From Desulfotignum balticum DSM 7044 (GTDB lineage Bacteria; Desulfobacterota; Desulfobacteria; Desulfobacterales; Desulfobacteraceae): 64,000 nt of DNA. A model generated the notes under the pieces. It searched no databases. It saw only the letters and a list, made by a program, of their open reading frames with translations, and was not told where the DNA came from. The DNA is taken from contig NZ_ATWO01000003.1 in NCBI RefSeq assembly GCF_000421285.1, positions 1 through 64,000 of the forward strand. The letters run 5' to 3'. Shown here in pieces: positions 36,301 through 44,743 of this stretch. The translations under genes were made by a program, and so were the position numbers. Position 1 is the first letter of the stretch. Each line of letters starts with the position of its first letter.

Positions 36301-37564
36301 TGAAAGACCGCTGCTTTTGTCGGTACGTTCCGGGGCGTCTATTTCCCAGCCCGGCATGATGGATTCTTTTCTGAATGTGGGGATCAATGAAGAGATTGCC
36401 GATGCCATTGCCCAGAAAACCGGCAATCCCTGGTTTGCCTGGGACAGTTTTCGCCGGTTTCTTCAGCAGTACGGCATGACGTTCGGCATTCACCGGGATG
36501 AATTCGATCAGATCATTGCGGTCCATAAAAAACAGGCAGGCATCGATTTCAAGCGCCATTTCACCGGCCCTCAGATGAAGGCTGTGGCCATGGCCTACAA
36601 AAATCAATTGCTGCTCAAAGGAATCACCCTGGTGGAATCCCCTGTGGACCAGCTTTTTCTGGCCATTCACAAAGTATTTTCTTCCTGGAATTCCAAGCGG
36701 GCCATTGATTACCGCCGGATCATGGGGATTTCCGATGACTGGGGCACCGCCGTCACGGTCCAGGCCATGGTGTTCGGAAACCGGTCCCGGCAGTCCGGAT
36801 CCGGGGTGGCTTTCAGCCACAGTCCGAAACTGCCCGGAGATGCCATCCGGCTGTGGGGGGATTTTACCATCGGCAACCAGGGCGAGGATGTGGTGGCCGG
36901 TCTGGTGAGCACTTTGCCCATATCGGAAATGCAGCGGGAACTGGAACGCCGGGACACCCGTATCAGCCTGGAAAAAGCGTTCCCCCGGGTGTATGATCAG
37001 TTGAAAAACACCATTCAGATGCTGATTTATAAACGCAGGTGGAATCCCCAGGAGATTGAATTCACCTTTGAAGGACCGGAGCCTGAAGATCTGTATATCC
37101 TCCAGGCCCGGGATCTTTCTTTGGGGGACCGGAAAAAACTGCCTGCGTTTACAGCGGACGATGACCGGCTCAAAGCCGCGTTTCTGGGCCAGGGCACCGG
37201 GGTGTCCGGGGGGGCCATGAGCGGCCGCATCGTGTTTACTTTGAAGGAAATCGATGCGTTCCGGCGCCAGGACCCGGATGCACACCTGATTCTGCTGCGA
37301 AACGACACCGTGCCGGATGATATTCTGGAAATTGATGCCGCAGACGGACTGTTGACCGCCAAGGGAGGGCTCACCTCCCATGCCGCTGTGGTGGCATACA
37401 ACTTAGGAAAGACCTGTGTGGTGGGATGTGAAAACCTGGTGTGCAATGAAGCGGATAAAAGCTGCCATCTGGCAGGCCGGGAACTGAACGCGGGCGATTA
37501 TATCAGTATCGATGGTAACAAAGGGGTTGTGTTTGAAGGAGAAATAAACGTTAATTATTCGTGA
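33347..37564 (+). CDS. Large PEP/pyruvate-binding phosphotransfer protein (PPDK/PEP-synthase-like) with unique N-terminal region
   Basis: About 1405 residues. Residues 1-900 are largely helical and match no family I recognise. Residues from about 915 form the ATP-grasp-like PEP synthase/PPDK N-domain: LGNKGWNLMRLKKIGVQVPE GFII, LLLSVRSGASISQPGMMDSF, and EIEFTFEGPEPEDLYILQAR. The mobile phospho-His domain follows, with GGLTSHAAVVAYNLGKTCVV and His1345. The C-terminal PEP-binding barrel of true PEP synthase and PPDK is absent, as in rifampin phosphotransferase and glucan water dikinase. It is thus probably an ATP-dependent dikinase whose acceptor site is supplied by the N-terminal region. GAGG seven bases before GTG 33347 favours that start. 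The gap gene starts 15 bases downstream. Confidence 0.78.
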   Translation: MKSKALEANLSDTRVEVSVHERYRVLLDIFDGYVGILNRLEIFLKELSHPYRNWTFIVSEARHFSLHYFYLYRSHEKGIAALNLYSDIFLSAFEQSIDKSVRTSSSDNLMLFFLHMIKESGDRLMDFLPVLEDKLNRISGYDDPAFFYFVHTYYPPDKLTRQLLDQVETYDIFKTGTRFFGRLNRLLVRFYSTSFSYWLNQDDPVTWMQENIDEWRLNPELEDVFDQISHGRVTAWHRQLADLCRRRDADSIELTRELIRFTGFREFVNRFKTVSRQIVIHCSDDTYGRHLKLTFLFYAIHVPGLFMIHKDCLHEINQTLTRLIGDDDFKKNIPIVNQTFSLFREHKGRYPETLLDCIYKIGEAVYKTGDVELINHFIDRVVNHGFQFPMIQGTGEDWQIKGNTAHVKNIRVFLSLIGQQPKKSKRLLSALIIYLSIGGVFIKDTDLFPRDITRFLNADIEGVYNLVKQLARLLPAFFNEIGAEGQLRDISTDLDEACHRRDRLIHFLRKQCHVESSSRIVAFIQQVMIFWKTKDKTPLEPFVPPSIYDEIRSSGRFVDGPGKIMQYLETKKLYHPRDFLMYRQEALDQIVNEVEDVTDLDRQRVRLMLRFYRLLNEKYGVDHLEIKSYLANFKTDYMPEPRRLAAALDETHLETKIGLLLEYMADLKKMIVSDNTYEPNEAIYHKRHFAVDIPSMYGSYNEPKFDALGLTLRVESIVNVLFEDLINSIDLRLITKPTFVRIFSVLTLFRNALSLDGIVSNKLDIQMEFLKYSVNITTCSFTQYLDIFKGFVRAVADIINDYFHTIHSANLVQIEARIGKEQIQKKYLPGFIPEQGKLDKKTARKLDQRAADIFFRDRIATSLGLQQLDVFLNRILHTLFRQSEKLSQDELSVLLNYDPKCAVTSISDEQVANQNIIFLGNKGWNLMRLKKIGVQVPEGFIITTEVFRCLNLIDTYTPASVNFKQRVVHMMSRLEQQTGQVLGDPERPLLLSVRSGASISQPGMMDSFLNVGINEEIADAIAQKTGNPWFAWDSFRRFLQQYGMTFGIHRDEFDQIIAVHKKQAGIDFKRHFTGPQMKAVAMAYKNQLLLKGITLVESPVDQLFLAIHKVFSSWNSKRAIDYRRIMGISDDWGTAVTVQAMVFGNRSRQSGSGVAFSHSPKLPGDAIRLWGDFTIGNQGEDVVAGLVSTLPISEMQRELERRDTRISLEKAFPRVYDQLKNTIQMLIYKRRWNPQEIEFTFEGPEPEDLYILQARDLSLGDRKKLPAFTADDDRLKAAFLGQGTGVSGGAMSGRIVFTLKEIDAFRRQDPDAHLILLRNDTVPDDILEIDAADGLLTAKGGLTSHAAVVAYNLGKTCVVGCENLVCNEADKSCHLAGRELNAGDYISIDGNKGVVFEGEINVNYS

Positions 37565-37578
37565 AAGTGAGGAGTGCC

Positions 37579-38826
37579 ATGAACACCGATAACAAGAAAA
37601 TTCTGGGAATCAACGGACTGGGCCGTATCGGCAAACTGACCCTGTGGCATCATGCCGGGAGAAAATTTTTTACCGATATTGTGATCAATGTCGGCCGGGA
37701 AGTCGGGGCCGGTCTGTCCGACATCATTCATTACATTGAACGGGACTCCACCTATGGCCGCCTGGCAGCCTATCTGAACGGATACCAGTCTTCAAACGTG
37801 ATCACAGACGTGGATGACGCCAAGGGGGCGTTGACGGTCAACGGGGTCCGGGTTAAAATTTTAAGGGAACACCGGAACCCGAAAGATATTCAATGGGCGG
37901 ATAACGGGGCCGGCATCGTGGTGGACACCACGGGCCGGTTTCTGGATCCGAATCTGCCTGCCGATGATCCGGCCGGATCCATCCGGGGGCATCTGGCCGC
38001 CGGTGCCGCCAGAGTGATCGCTTCCGCGCCGTTTAAACTCAAACAGGGGGCATCCATGCCCGAAGACTGTGTGACCACGGTCATGGGCATCAATGATAAA
38101 GACTATGACCCGGTGCGGCATGCCGTGATTTCCAATGCCTCCTGCACCACCACCTGTCTGGCCCATATGATTAAACCTTTGCTGGATTATTTTGGCGTGG
38201 AACGGGTGTTGTCCGCGTCCATGGCCACGGTCCATGCCGCCACCGGGTCCCAGCAGGTGCTGGACCGGCTGCCCAAGACCAAGGCCAAAGATCTGCGCAA
38301 AAACCGGTCCATCATGAACAATATCATTCTGACCACCACCGGGGCTGCCAAGACTTTGCAGCTGGTGATCCCTGAAATGGGTGCCATCGGATTCATGGCC
38401 GAGTCGGTGCGGATTCCCACGGCAACAGGATCGCTGATCATTCTGGTCATGAACTTCCAGGAGACATCAGACAGCAAGCCGATCCGCCGGGAACTGATCA
38501 ATGACATTTACCGGAAGGTCTCTAAAACCGGGGACGAATATCTGATTTATTCGGAAGATCAGAATGTGTCAGCCGATATCATCGGCACGCCTAAGGCCGC
38601 AGCTGTGATCGAAGGTCATGAAACCCACACCCGCACCGGAGCCATTAACATCAATCTGGGGCACATGCAGGGGATCGACAAAACCGTGCAGGAGAGCATC
38701 CAGGACCTGGTGGGCAGTATTCAGGTCACCCAGGCCGTGATCTATGGCTGGTATGACAATGAAATGGCCAGTTACGTCAACCTGCTGGGGGATCGGACTG
38801 TGTCCATTGCTGAATCCCTGGTGTGA
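37579..38826 (+). CDS. gap: Glyceraldehyde-3-phosphate dehydrogenase (long form)
   Basis: About 415 residues, 75-80 longer than a standard type I enzyme. ILGINGLGRIGKLTLWHHAG is the NAD-binding start, SNASCTTTCLAHM carries catalytic Cys189, and WYDNEMASYVNLLGD is the conserved C-terminal motif. The additional length is spread in loops, for example around LNGYQSSNVITDVDDAKGAL. GAGGAG four bases before ATG 37579 sets the start; an upstream in-frame GTG lies inside the previous stop region. It is coupled to the dikinase-like gene, suggesting joint control of glycolytic/gluconeogenic flux. Confidence 0.93.
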   Translation: MNTDNKKILGINGLGRIGKLTLWHHAGRKFFTDIVINVGREVGAGLSDIIHYIERDSTYGRLAAYLNGYQSSNVITDVDDAKGALTVNGVRVKILREHRNPKDIQWADNGAGIVVDTTGRFLDPNLPADDPAGSIRGHLAAGAARVIASAPFKLKQGASMPEDCVTTVMGINDKDYDPVRHAVISNASCTTTCLAHMIKPLLDYFGVERVLSASMATVHAATGSQQVLDRLPKTKAKDLRKNRSIMNNIILTTTGAAKTLQLVIPEMGAIGFMAESVRIPTATGSLIILVMNFQETSDSKPIRRELINDIYRKVSKTGDEYLIYSEDQNVSADIIGTPKAAAVIEGHETHTRTGAININLGHMQGIDKTVQESIQDLVGSIQVTQAVIYGWYDNEMASYVNLLGDRTVSIAESLV

Positions 38827-38865
38827 ATCAACGGAATGCCGGCCCGGAACTTTTTCGGACCCCAC

Positions 38866-38893
38866 TTGAAACTCATTGGATCGATCCTATAGT
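38866..38893 (+). promoter_or_regulatory. Sigma-70-type promoter of the RND operon
   Basis: TTGAAA, 16-base spacer, TATAGT, between the gap stop and the RND adaptor gene. The adaptor ATG lies 48 bases downstream, with AGGAT upstream. Confidence 0.55.
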
Positions 38894-38940
38894 ATTAAGT
38901 TTATGATCAAACTACCAAGAACCTTACAGGATCTGGCTAC

Positions 38941-40107
38941 ATGAAATTCACATCACGGTTTGGGCCGGCTGTTAAAAGAACCTTTCTTCGCCTTATCTGG
39001 CACAGCATTCCTTTTGTTGTGCTGATCGTGGTGGTGGTATTTGTCATTGTTCCCCTGGGCCGGAAGATCACGGAGCAAAAAGCCGGGCTGGCGGAACAGC
39101 GGTCCGGGCTGGTTCAGAAAGCGGATGAGGCAACCCGGGTGATCACCCTGGAGATGGTACCGGATGATCTGGCCGAGGTGATCCGTCTGCCCGGCATGGC
39201 CATGCCCTGGAAATCGCTGGAAGTGGTGGCCGAAGTGTCGGGCAGGATCATGGAAAAAAACATGGATGACGGCACTGTGGTGGCCCAGGGCGATGTGCTG
39301 GCCGTCATTGACCGGCGGGATTACCAGAATGCCTATGATTCGGCCCGGGCATCCTATGAAACCGCCCGGATGCATGAACAGCGGTTTAAAGCCCTGTCCA
39401 AACAGCAGTTTGTCACCCAGTCCCAGCTGGATGACGTGTCTTCTCAGGTCAAAACCACCCGGGCTGCCATGGAAACCGCCAAATTGAATCTGGACCGATG
39501 TACCATCCGGTCTCCCATGTCCGGGGTGGTGGACCGGTCCCATATTGAAGCAGGCAGTTTTCTGGGTGTGGGAGATCCCGTGGCCCGGATTCTGCAGATC
39601 GATCCGCTGAAAATCCAGGTGGGTATCCCGGAGTCAGATGTGGCTTCCGTCCGGAATCTGACGCAGTTTGACATGACTGTGGATGCCCTGGACGGCAAAA
39701 TCGTTACCGGTGAATATCATTATCTGCAGAAAACCACGGATTCGCTGGCCCGGCTGTACAACCTGGAAATCCGCCTGGAAAATCCCGGGTATGAGATTCT
39801 GCCGGATATGTTTGTTCGGGTGGCCATCGTCAAAAACCGGGATGAACAAGGCCTTGCCGTGCCCATGTATTCGTTGATCACCCGAAAAGGACAGACCGGC
39901 GTATTTGTGGCGGAACAGGGGATTGCACGGTTTGCACCGGTTGAAACCGGGTTCCAGGACGGCTGGAAAATCCAGGTGACTTCCGGACTTTTACCGGGAG
40001 ACCAGGTGGTCGTGGTGGGACACCGCATGATCGAAGACAAGGATCCTGTGCATGTGGACCGCCGGGTGCGGTCCATGTCGGAACTGGGGGCGGAGACGGA
40101 TCAATGA
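38941..40107 (+). CDS. RND efflux periplasmic adaptor (membrane fusion protein)
   Basis: A 388-residue protein with one N-terminal membrane helix (about 20-42, PFVVLIVVVVFVIVP). A barrel-sandwich/lipoyl half follows (SLEVVAEVSGRIMEKNMDDG), then a short coiled-coil hairpin (ASYETARMHEQRFKALSKQQ to AAMETAKLNLDRC), the second lipoyl half (TIRSPMSGVVDRSHIEAGSF) and a beta-barrel domain. It links an RND pump to an outer-membrane channel, but no TolC-like gene is adjacent. The stop overlaps the permease start (ATGA). Confidence 0.92.
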   Translation: MKFTSRFGPAVKRTFLRLIWHSIPFVVLIVVVVFVIVPLGRKITEQKAGLAEQRSGLVQKADEATRVITLEMVPDDLAEVIRLPGMAMPWKSLEVVAEVSGRIMEKNMDDGTVVAQGDVLAVIDRRDYQNAYDSARASYETARMHEQRFKALSKQQFVTQSQLDDVSSQVKTTRAAMETAKLNLDRCTIRSPMSGVVDRSHIEAGSFLGVGDPVARILQIDPLKIQVGIPESDVASVRNLTQFDMTVDALDGKIVTGEYHYLQKTTDSLARLYNLEIRLENPGYEILPDMFVRVAIVKNRDEQGLAVPMYSLITRKGQTGVFVAEQGIARFAPVETGFQDGWKIQVTSGLLPGDQVVVVGHRMIEDKDPVHVDRRVRSMSELGAETDQ

Positions 40108-43100
40108 TCCTTTCTGATACCGCAGTAAAAAACCGGGTGTCCGTGCTGGTGCTGCTGGTCATCATTGTCATTATCGGGGTGTATTCCTACCGGGTGCTTC
40201 CCCGGGAAAGCGCTCCGGACATCACCATTCCCTATGTGTTTGTGAGAACCGATTACAGAGGGGTTTCCGCGTCAGACATCGAGACCGCCATCACCATTAA
40301 GATCGAAAAAAAGCTCAAAGGCCTGAACAAGGTGAAAAATATTTCATCCGTGAGTTCCCAGGGCCTTTCCCAGATTAATGTCGAATTTCTGCCGGGCACG
40401 GATATCAATGAGGTGCTTCCCCGGGTCAAGGACAAGGTGGACGAAGCCAGAAACGATTTGCCCACGGACCTGGAAAATGAGCCCATGGTGTATGAGGTGA
40501 ATTTTTCCGACATGCCCATTGTGGTCTATTCCCTGGCAGGAGACAGCGGTCCGGCCCGGCTCAAGAAAATCGCCGATGATCTCAAAGATGACATCGAAGC
40601 GATTCCGGGGGTGCTGGAGGTGGAGATCACCGGGGGTCAGGACCGGGAAATTCAGGTGGAGGTGGATGTTGACAAGCTGGCTTATTACCGGATTCCCATT
40701 ACCCGTCTTCAGCAGACCGTGGCGGCCGAGAACCAGAACATCTCCGGCGGTGACATCACCTTGGGACATGGCCGGTACCTGCTCAAGGTGCCCGGAGAAT
40801 TTGACACGCCTGAAGAGATTCTGACCCTGGTGGTGGCCACCCACAACGGCCATCCCGTTTATCTGAAAGATGTGGCAAGGGTGGTGGACGGCATTCAGGA
40901 GGAAACCTCCCGGTCCCGGCTCAACGGGGAAAGCGCCATTAATCTGTCAGTGAAAAAACGGGCCGGGGAAAATATTATCCAGATATCCGATCAGATCGAT
41001 GCCGTGGTGGCGGCGGCATCAAACAAATTTCCCGGAAACACCACCATCACCAAACTGATGGACAATGCCAAAGACATCCGGGCCATGGTGGCGGACCTGG
41101 AGAACAACATTCTCTCCGGATTGATTCTGGTGGTGGTGGTGCTGTTTGTGGTGCTGGGGATTCGAAACGCCCTGCTGGTGGGAATGGCCATCCCGTTTTC
41201 CATGTTTCTGTCCTTTGCGGTTCTTAATGCCCTGGGCATCACATTGAACATGGTGGTGCTGTTTTCTTTGACCCTTGCGTTGGGCATGCTGGTGGACAAT
41301 GCCATTGTGATTGTGGAGAATGTGTTCCGGTACATGCAGCAGGGGGTTTCCCGGATGGACGCCGCCATGAAGGCCACCAGCGAGGTGGCCTGGCCGGTCA
41401 TCGGCGCCACGCTCACCACCCTGGCCGCGTTTTTTCCCATGCTGTTCTGGCCCGGTATCATGGGAGAATTCATGCATTTTCTGCCGGTTACCCTGATTGT
41501 CACGTTAAGCGCCTCCCTGTTTGTGGCCCTGATCATTAATCCGGCCCTGTGCTCGTACTTCATGGGCATCCCTAAGACTGCCGGGTCAGATTCTCTTTCC
41601 CCGGAACAGCTGCAATCCCGGGGAGAACAACCTGTAAAAATTCAAGGTTTTTTTCTGCCTGCCTATGCCCGGACTTTGAAGCTGGCCTTAGGCCATAAAC
41701 TGGCCGTGCTGGCCGGTGCCGTTGTGGTGATGGTGCTGCTGTTCCAGATATGGATGTTGAAAATCGGCATTGAAAAACCCGTGGAATTTTTTCCATCCAT
41801 CGATCCCAGGTCCGTGTTTGTGAACATTGATGTGCCGGAAGGCGCGGATCTGGAATTCATTGATGAGACCGTCAAGCAGGTGGAAATGGCCGTGGCCGGC
41901 AAAACCACGGGAAACTATGCGGCCGCCATGGCGCCGCAGACCCATGAAACCAAACGGCACCGGGAATTTGCAGCACCGTCTGATATCAACAATGTCGAAC
42001 ACATCTATGCCCGGGTGGTTGAAAACAGCGGGGGCGCTTCTGTGTTTGAATCCAACCTGCCCAATCATATCGGGGTTCAGTTTCTGGATTTCGAGGACCG
42101 GAAAACATCCACCAAAGCGGATCTGGAAGAGATCCGGCACCGGGTGGCCCGGATTCCCGGTGTGAAGATCACGGTGGAGGAACAGGAAGAAGGCCCTCCC
42201 ACAGGGTCACCCATCAATATCGAAATTGCCGGGGACCGGTTTGATGTATTGAGCCGGATGGCCGGGGAAATCAGAAAAGTGATTGAAAACGTGCCCCATG
42301 TCACGGATGTGAGGGATGACTTCCAGGGCGGGCTGCCCTCGGTTCAGGTAAAGATCGACCGCCGGAAGACGGCGCTGTTCGGGCTCACCACATCGGCGGT
42401 GGGTAACGCTTTGAAAATCGCTTACAACGGCCTGGATGTGTCCACCTATTATGAAGGAGATGAGGAATACGATATCGTGGTCAAACTGGCCAAATCAGAC
42501 CGTCAGGGAGCGGAGATCCTTCACAAGCTCATGATTCCGGGCGCATCCGGTGAACTGGTACCGTTGACCACCCTGGCATCGATCCAGTATAAGGGGGCTT
42601 TAGGGGATATTGTCCGCAAAAATCACCAGCGGGTGGTCACGGTCAAGGCCAATGTGGATGAAACCAGAACCACGGGGTCTGTGGCCCGCATGCAGGTGAT
42701 GGAACTGCTCAAACCCATGGAAATGCCTGCAGGATACACTTATGCGTTCACCGGAGAGGACCAGGAACAGCAGGAAGCCCAGGATTTTTTATCCAAAGCC
42801 TTTGTGGTGGCCCTGCTGCTGATCTTTCTGATTCTGGTGACCCTGTTTAATTCTGTGGTGCAGCCCCTGATCATTCTGACGTCCGTGCTGCTGTCTTTGG
42901 GCGGCGCCTTCTGGGGTTTGGCCGTCATCTCATCGCCTTTCGGCATCATCATGACCGGGGTGGGCATCATTTCTCTGGCCGGTGTGGTGGTGAACAACGC
43001 CATTGTGCTGATTGATTACACCAACCGGCTCCGGACCAGGGGCATGGCACTGACCGAAGCGGTGATCGCCGCCGGCGCCACCCGGCTGCGGCCGGTGCTG

Positions 43101-43382
43101 CTGACAGCGGTCACCACCATTTTGGGACTGTTGCCCATGGTTACAGGAATTTCTTATGATTTCCATGTCATGGCCGTATCTTTGACCTCGGAATCCAGCC
43201 AGTGGTGGCGCTCCATGGCCATTGTGGTGATTTTCGGCCTGCTGGTGGCCACAGTGCTGACCCTGGTGGTGGTGCCGGTTCTTTACGCCGGGATCGACCA
43301 GATTAAAACCGCCTTAGGCAGCGGGTATGCCCGGGTCCGCCGGTTTTTCCTGGGACCCGGGACTTCGGAAGCAATCGATTAG
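40104..43382 (+). CDS. RND efflux permease
   Basis: A 1092-residue AcrB/MexB-superfamily permease with twelve membrane helices and two large periplasmic loops. LPRESAPDITIPYVFVRTDY and GVSASDIETAITIKIEKKLK are typical N-terminal loop motifs, LGMLVDNAIVIVENVFRYMQ is in TM4 with the proton-relay Asp, and TGVGIISLAGVVVNNAIVLI is the C-half counterpart. PAITIPYV-type and long linker features put it nearer the hydrophobic-compound/unknown-substrate branch than metal exporters (no metal-binding Met cluster seen). It is the second gene of the adaptor-permease pair. Confidence 0.93.
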   Translation: MILSDTAVKNRVSVLVLLVIIVIIGVYSYRVLPRESAPDITIPYVFVRTDYRGVSASDIETAITIKIEKKLKGLNKVKNISSVSSQGLSQINVEFLPGTDINEVLPRVKDKVDEARNDLPTDLENEPMVYEVNFSDMPIVVYSLAGDSGPARLKKIADDLKDDIEAIPGVLEVEITGGQDREIQVEVDVDKLAYYRIPITRLQQTVAAENQNISGGDITLGHGRYLLKVPGEFDTPEEILTLVVATHNGHPVYLKDVARVVDGIQEETSRSRLNGESAINLSVKKRAGENIIQISDQIDAVVAAASNKFPGNTTITKLMDNAKDIRAMVADLENNILSGLILVVVVLFVVLGIRNALLVGMAIPFSMFLSFAVLNALGITLNMVVLFSLTLALGMLVDNAIVIVENVFRYMQQGVSRMDAAMKATSEVAWPVIGATLTTLAAFFPMLFWPGIMGEFMHFLPVTLIVTLSASLFVALIINPALCSYFMGIPKTAGSDSLSPEQLQSRGEQPVKIQGFFLPAYARTLKLALGHKLAVLAGAVVVMVLLFQIWMLKIGIEKPVEFFPSIDPRSVFVNIDVPEGADLEFIDETVKQVEMAVAGKTTGNYAAAMAPQTHETKRHREFAAPSDINNVEHIYARVVENSGGASVFESNLPNHIGVQFLDFEDRKTSTKADLEEIRHRVARIPGVKITVEEQEEGPPTGSPINIEIAGDRFDVLSRMAGEIRKVIENVPHVTDVRDDFQGGLPSVQVKIDRRKTALFGLTTSAVGNALKIAYNGLDVSTYYEGDEEYDIVVKLAKSDRQGAEILHKLMIPGASGELVPLTTLASIQYKGALGDIVRKNHQRVVTVKANVDETRTTGSVARMQVMELLKPMEMPAGYTYAFTGEDQEQQEAQDFLSKAFVVALLLIFLILVTLFNSVVQPLIILTSVLLSLGGAFWGLAVISSPFGIIMTGVGIISLAGVVVNNAIVLIDYTNRLRTRGMALTEAVIAAGATRLRPVLLTAVTTILGLLPMVTGISYDFHVMAVSLTSESSQWWRSMAIVVIFGLLVATVLTLVVVPVLYAGIDQIKTALGSGYARVRRFFLGPGTSEAID

Positions 43383-43401
43383 ATATCAGTGGTGATAAAA
43401 A

Positions 43402-44652
43402 TTACATCATTTCCAGGGCGCAGGCCATGGCCACACCGCCCCCGCCGCACAGGGTGGCCAGACCCAGGGTGTTGCCCTGTTTTTTCATGGCATGGATCAA
43501 TGTCACCATGATCCTTGCGCCTGTGGCGCCCACGGGATGGCCCAGGCCGATGCCGGACCCGTTGATGTTGGTGATCTCCCGGTTCAGGTTCAGTTCTTTT
43601 TCACAGCCTAAGTACTGGGCCGCGAACGCCTCGTTCACCTCCACCATTTCAAAATCCGCCACAGACAGGCCGGACCGTTCCATGAGGTTTTTCACAGCCG
43701 GTACCGGCGACAGTCCCATGACCGTGGGATGGCAGGCACCCATGCCCGTGGCTTTGATGCGGGCAATCGGGGTGAGTCCCAGTTCTTTGGCCTTGTCTGC
43801 GGACATGATGATCATGCCGGCGGAACCGTCATTGATGCCGGATGCGTTGCCGGCCGTGACCGTGCCGGTTCTGGGAACAAAGGCCGGGGGCAGGGCTGCC
43901 AGTTTTTCCAGGGTCATGCCCGGCCGGAAATGCTCGTCCTTGTCAAAGATCACAGGATCTTTCTTGCGTCGGGGCACCTGGACCGGCACGATCTCTTCGG
44001 CAAAAGAACCGTCCTGGGTGGCCCGTTCCGCATTGTTATGGCTGCGCAGGGCCACCTCATCCATCTCTTCTCTGGACAGCCCCAGGTGCTGGGCCACAAA
44101 TTCGGCTGTGTGCCCCATGATATAGGGTTTGCCCATGAAATAGGATGCCGGGGCCTGGGTTGTGTCCACAGGCGTGGTATCGTCAAAGGGCAAAAGATAG
44201 GATCCGCAGTGCAGGGCGTGAATCATGGCGTCCACAAACTGGGTGTCCTGGAGCCGGCATCCCCACCGGGCCTTGGGCACAGTATAAGGAACGCCGGACA
44301 TATGTTCCACCCCGCCGGCCAGGATCACTTCGGCCATGCCGGCCTGGATCATGGCAGCCCCTGACAGTACCGCCTCCATGCCGGAGATGCACACCCGGTT
44401 CACCGTGACTGCGGGCACACTTTCCGGGATTCCGGCCATGAGTGCCGCCACCCGGGTGGTGTTCAGAGTGTCATGGTGTTCCACGCAGGTGCCGTACCGG
44501 ACATCATCGATCAGGTCCGGATCAATACCGGCCCGCTGGATGGCTTCTTTCATGGTCACGCTGGCAAGGGCTGCGCCGTTCATCTCTTTTAACGTGCCGC
44601 CGAACGCCCCGATGGCGGTCCGGCAGGCGGAAACAATCACAATATCTTTCAT
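43402..44652 (-). CDS. Acetyl-CoA acetyltransferase (thiolase)
   Basis: A 416-residue thiolase: nucleophile Cys88 in VNRVCISGMEAVLSGA, the His of EVNEAFAAQYLG (neighbouring catalytic motif), GLGHPVGATGARIMVTL, and the second catalytic Cys in ATLCGGGGVAMACALEM. It cleaves or condenses acetoacetyl- and other 3-ketoacyl-CoAs. It is the third gene of an hbd - acyl-CoA dehydrogenase - thiolase set on the minus strand, so a role in fatty- or short-acid beta-oxidation fits. Confidence 0.95.
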   Translation of the reverse strand: MKDIVIVSACRTAIGAFGGTLKEMNGAALASVTMKEAIQRAGIDPDLIDDVRYGTCVEHHDTLNTTRVAALMAGIPESVPAVTVNRVCISGMEAVLSGAAMIQAGMAEVILAGGVEHMSGVPYTVPKARWGCRLQDTQFVDAMIHALHCGSYLLPFDDTTPVDTTQAPASYFMGKPYIMGHTAEFVAQHLGLSREEMDEVALRSHNNAERATQDGSFAEEIVPVQVPRRKKDPVIFDKDEHFRPGMTLEKLAALPPAFVPRTGTVTAGNASGINDGSAGMIIMSADKAKELGLTPIARIKATGMGACHPTVMGLSPVPAVKNLMERSGLSVADFEMVEVNEAFAAQYLGCEKELNLNREITNINGSGIGLGHPVGATGARIMVTLIHAMKKQGNTLGLATLCGGGGVAMACALEMM

Positions 44653-44699
44653 TTTTTAATTTCCTGTCTGGTTGTGCAACTTGTCAAAGCGACGATCTG

Positions 44700-44735
44700 A
44701 CATCAAATGGTTTTTCAGCAGATCGGATTTGATGT
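44700..44735. promoter_or_regulatory. Inverted repeat between acyl-CoA dehydrogenase and thiolase genes
   Basis: ACATCAAAT and ATTTGATGT are perfect 9-base arms with an 18-base spacer, in the 91-base gap of the beta-oxidation operon. It could be an operator for an internal promoter or an mRNA hairpin. Confidence 0.35.
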
Positions 44736-44743
44736 TGCGTTAT

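Noticed and set aside
36266-37381. 371-residue minus-strand open frame
   Set aside because: Antisense to the phospho-His and ATP-grasp domains of the dikinase-like gene.
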